Source of the DNA: Chloroflexota bacterium | GTDB taxonomy: Bacteria; Chloroflexota; Limnocylindria; Limnocylindrales; CSP1-4 | DNA: 5,892 nucleotides | NCBI GenBank assembly: GCA_016200675.1 | Contig: JACQEH010000209.1 | Location: 1 to 5,892 of the forward strand | Reading direction: 5' to 3' | Shown: one piece after another, positions 4,152 through 5,892 of the stretch | How positions within the stretch are numbered: position 1 is the first letter of the stretch | How the letters are laid out: every line of letters begins with the position of its first letter | Notes under the pieces: model-generated | What the model was told of the DNA's origin: nothing | The model's database searches: none | Seen by the model: the letters and a program-made list of their open reading frames with translations, nothing else | Position numbers and translations under genes: made by a program

Positions 4152-5462
4152 ATGGCCATCGACGCCCCTCCGAGCATGGCCGCCGCCGAGCTGACCGCCG
4201 AGCAGCGCGCCTCCGTCTGGCCGGCGCGCAGCTCGCAGCGCGTCCTCATGAAGGGCAACGAGGCCATCGCCGAGGCCGCCATCCAGGCCGGCTGCGACGC
4301 CTACTTCGGCTATCCGATCACGCCCCAGGCGGAGATCCTCGAGTGGATGGCCCGCCGCATGCCGGAGCTCGGCCGGGTCTTCGTCCAGGCCGAGAGCGAG
4401 GTCGCCGCGATCAACATGGCCCTCGGCGCCGCCGCCACGGGGGCGCGGGTCCTGGTCAGCTCCTCGTCACCCGGGATCTCGTTGATGGCCGAGGGCATGT
4501 CCTACATGGCCGGCTCGGAGGTCCCGATCGTCCTCGTCAACGTCATGCGTGGCGGTCCGGGCCTTGGCTCGATCGGACCGGCCCAGGGTGACTACTTCCA
4601 GATGGTCAAGGGCCACGGGCACGGCGACTACCGGACACCGGTCCTGGCGCCGTCGTCGATCGCCGAGGCGATCGAGCTGGTGCCCGATGCCTTCGAGCTC
4701 GCCGAGCGCTACCGGACGCCGGTCGTCGTCCTCACCGACGGCGCCCTGGGCCAGGCGATGGAACCGGTGGCCCCGGCCTATCGCCTCCCGGAGCGGAAGC
4801 ACCCCGACTGGGTCACCGACGGCGCCGCAGGGCGTCGCCCGCGTGTCGTCCGGTCGCTCCACCTCCGGCCGGAGGACCTCGAACACCACAACCGGCACCT
4901 CCAGGCGAAGTACCGGGCCATCGAGAGGTCCGAGGTCCGCTGGGCCGGCGAGATGCTCGAGGACGCCGAGCTCGTGATCGTTGCCTACGGCACCGCGGCC
5001 CGGGTCGCCCGGACGGCGATCCGGCGGGCCCGTGAAGCGGGCCTGCGAGCTGGCCTCTTCCGCCCGATCACCCTCTGGCCGTTCCCGTCGAATGCCCTCG
5101 CGGAGGTCGCCGCGCACGCGCGCGGCATCCTCGTCGTCGAGCTCTCGGCCGGCCAGATGGTCGAGGATGTCCGCCTCGCGGTCGAAGGCGCCGCCCCCGT
5201 CGCGTTCCACGGCCGGACGGGCGGCATGGTCCCGGCGCCGGACGAGGTCCTCGGTGCCCTTCGCCGCCTGTGGGCGGTGACGACGCCGAAGCCAGGCTCG
5301 GGATCCGCGTTGCAGCTCGACCGTCCGACGTCCGCGAGCCCCGCCGGCGCCGGAGCACGGCGCCGCTCCGCCCGATCCCTCCCGCCGGAGGTGTCTGCCC
5401 GCCGATCCCTGCCGGCGCCCGACGAGGGCGACGAGCCTGCGCTCCAGGAGGTCTGGCAATGA
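4152..5462 (+). CDS. vorB: 2-oxoacid:ferredoxin oxidoreductase alpha subunit, VorB type (probable 3-methyl-2-oxobutanoate dehydrogenase)
   Basis: A 436-residue catalytic subunit. The core begins at MKGNEAIAEAAIQAG (33-47) and includes GYPITPQAEI (53-62), QAESEVAAINMALGAAATGA (79-98), SSSSPGISLMAEGMSYMAG (103-121) and NVMRGGPGLGSIGPAQGDYF (130-149). This pattern matches VorB-type subunits more closely than KorA or PorA. The N-terminal pyrimidine-binding domain is followed by the transketolase C-terminal-like domain, ending near GRTGGMVPAPDEV. The enzyme converts a branched-chain 2-oxoacid plus CoA to acyl-CoA and CO2, reducing ferredoxin; substrate choice is inferred by subfamily resemblance. 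The usual length is about 350, so there is a 32-residue N-terminal addition and a 67-residue Arg/Ala/Pro/Ser-rich C-terminal tail (370-436). The start at 4152 has GGAGG 6 nt upstream, within the end of the previous gene, though a start at Met33 cannot be fully excluded. The stop overlaps the beta-subunit start (ATGA). Confidence 0.9.
   Translation: MAIDAPPSMAAAELTAEQRASVWPARSSQRVLMKGNEAIAEAAIQAGCDAYFGYPITPQAEILEWMARRMPELGRVFVQAESEVAAINMALGAAATGARVLVSSSSPGISLMAEGMSYMAGSEVPIVLVNVMRGGPGLGSIGPAQGDYFQMVKGHGHGDYRTPVLAPSSIAEAIELVPDAFELAERYRTPVVVLTDGALGQAMEPVAPAYRLPERKHPDWVTDGAAGRRPRVVRSLHLRPEDLEHHNRHLQAKYRAIERSEVRWAGEMLEDAELVIVAYGTAARVARTAIRRAREAGLRAGLFRPITLWPFPSNALAEVAAHARGILVVELSAGQMVEDVRLAVEGAAPVAFHGRTGGMVPAPDEVLGALRRLWAVTTPKPGSGSALQLDRPTSASPAGAGARRRSARSLPPEVSARRSLPAPDEGDEPALQEVWQ
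5259..5459 (+). other. Low-complexity C-terminal tail of the VorB-type subunit with a short in-frame repeat
   Basis: The last 67 residues extend beyond the conserved VorB domain. They contain ARSLPPEV and RRSLPAPD spaced by 10 residues, matching an exact CCGATCCCT repeat at 5372-5380 and 5402-5410. The segment is likely disordered and basic in its middle, acidic near the end. Confidence 0.6.
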
Positions 5463-5892
5463 CGCTCGAGCCCGCCACCGCCCCCCGCCGGGTGATCGCC
5501 GGCCGGCCGGCCCTGCTCGAGGAGAAGGCGTCTCACTACTGCCCCGGCTGCGGCCACGGCGTCGTCCATCGCCTCGTGGCCGACCTCCTCGGCGAGCTCG
5601 GCGTGGCCGAGCGGACCATCGCGGTGGCGCCCGTCGGCTGCTCCGTCTTCGCCTACGACTACATCGACGTCGACTGGGTCGAGGCGCCCCATGGGCGCGC
5701 TCCGGCCGTGGCGACCGGCATCCGCCGGGTCCGGCCCGAGGCCTTCGTCCTGATGTACCAGGGCGACGGCGACCTCGCCGCCATCGGCACCGCGGAGATC
5801 ATCCACGCCGCAGCCCGCGGCGAGCGGATCACGGCGATCTTCGTCAACAACGGCATCTACGGCATGACCGGCGGCCAGATGGCCCCGACCAC
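5459..5892 (+). CDS. vorA: 2-oxoacid:ferredoxin oxidoreductase beta subunit, TPP-binding (VorA type), 3' end missing
   Basis: The open reading continues past the right edge, giving 144 complete codons. After a 25-residue leader comes SHYCPGCGHGVVHRLVADLL, the conserved entry of TPP-binding beta subunits, then VAPVGCSVFAYDYIDVDWVE and HGRAPAVATGIRRVRPE. The TPP/Mg2+ motif follows: YQGDGDLAAIGTAEII with downstream NNGIYGMTGGQMAPT, where GDG and NN are the expected metal and diphosphate ligands. These residues match VorA-type subunits very closely. With the alpha subunit it forms the catalytic core that decarboxylates the 2-oxoacid. The ATG overlaps the vorB stop by ATGA and is preceded by AGGAGG 7 nt upstream, so stoichiometric synthesis is expected. 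A gamma subunit gene probably follows beyond the window, since the alpha subunit here has no fused gamma domain. Confidence 0.92.
   Translation, partial: MTLEPATAPRRVIAGRPALLEEKASHYCPGCGHGVVHRLVADLLGELGVAERTIAVAPVGCSVFAYDYIDVDWVEAPHGRAPAVATGIRRVRPEAFVLMYQGDGDLAAIGTAEIIHAAARGERITAIFVNNGIYGMTGGQMAPT

Noticed and set aside
4467..5459. A 330-codon minus-strand open reading frame opposite vorB
   Set aside because: It is antisense to a clearly conserved catalytic subunit and has an Arg/Gly/Asp-rich shadow composition.
1..5892. CRISPR array, tRNA, rRNA or insertion sequence
   Set aside because: I saw no regularly spaced repeats, cloverleaf-like segment, transposase motif or terminal inverted repeats anywhere in the window.

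Overview
The window is very GC-rich, densely packed DNA with strong G/C preference at third codon positions, typical of a high-GC bacterium. The gene set (a VorB/VorA-type ferredoxin-dependent 2-oxoacid oxidoreductase, a HypC-like chaperone next to a DUF6390-type protein, and a TusA/DsrE sulfur-relay set) suggests an uncultured Chloroflexota or a deep actinobacterial lineage. That placement is inferred from gene content and composition; no rRNA or other marker is present.

Three transcription units can be read. (1) On the minus strand, from 1456 down to the left edge, an ArsR-family repressor is followed by a small DsrE-fold protein, a TusA-family sulfur carrier and a second DsrE-fold protein (COG2210/DsrE2-like) that is cut by the window edge. 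This looks like a cytoplasmic persulfide-relay operon controlled by its own repressor, with a palindromic candidate operator just upstream of arsR. (2) On the minus strand, from 3674 down to 1625, a HypC-like protein, an EamA/DMT-family membrane transporter and a DUF6390-type protein lie head to tail. The first two genes overlap by ATGA and the last two are separated by 2 nt. No hydrogenase structural gene is in view. By eye, the C-terminal half of the DUF6390 protein looks like a divergent HypC domain, and it keeps a His that the HypC-like protein itself lacks. (3) On the plus strand, from 3857 to the right edge, a 2x[4Fe-4S] ferredoxin-type delta subunit, an alpha subunit of the VorB type and the TPP-binding beta subunit (incomplete) form a tightly coupled operon for CoA- and ferredoxin-dependent oxidation of a 2-oxoacid, probably branched-chain.

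Units 2 and 3 diverge from a 182-bp region (3675-3856) containing repeated GGACGCGC elements and nested inverted repeats. Units 1 and 2 are separated by 168 bp (1457-1624). The most interesting points are the HypC-like character of the DUF6390 protein within an operon that also encodes a transporter, and the repressor-controlled relay containing two paralogous DsrE-fold proteins on either side of TusA.
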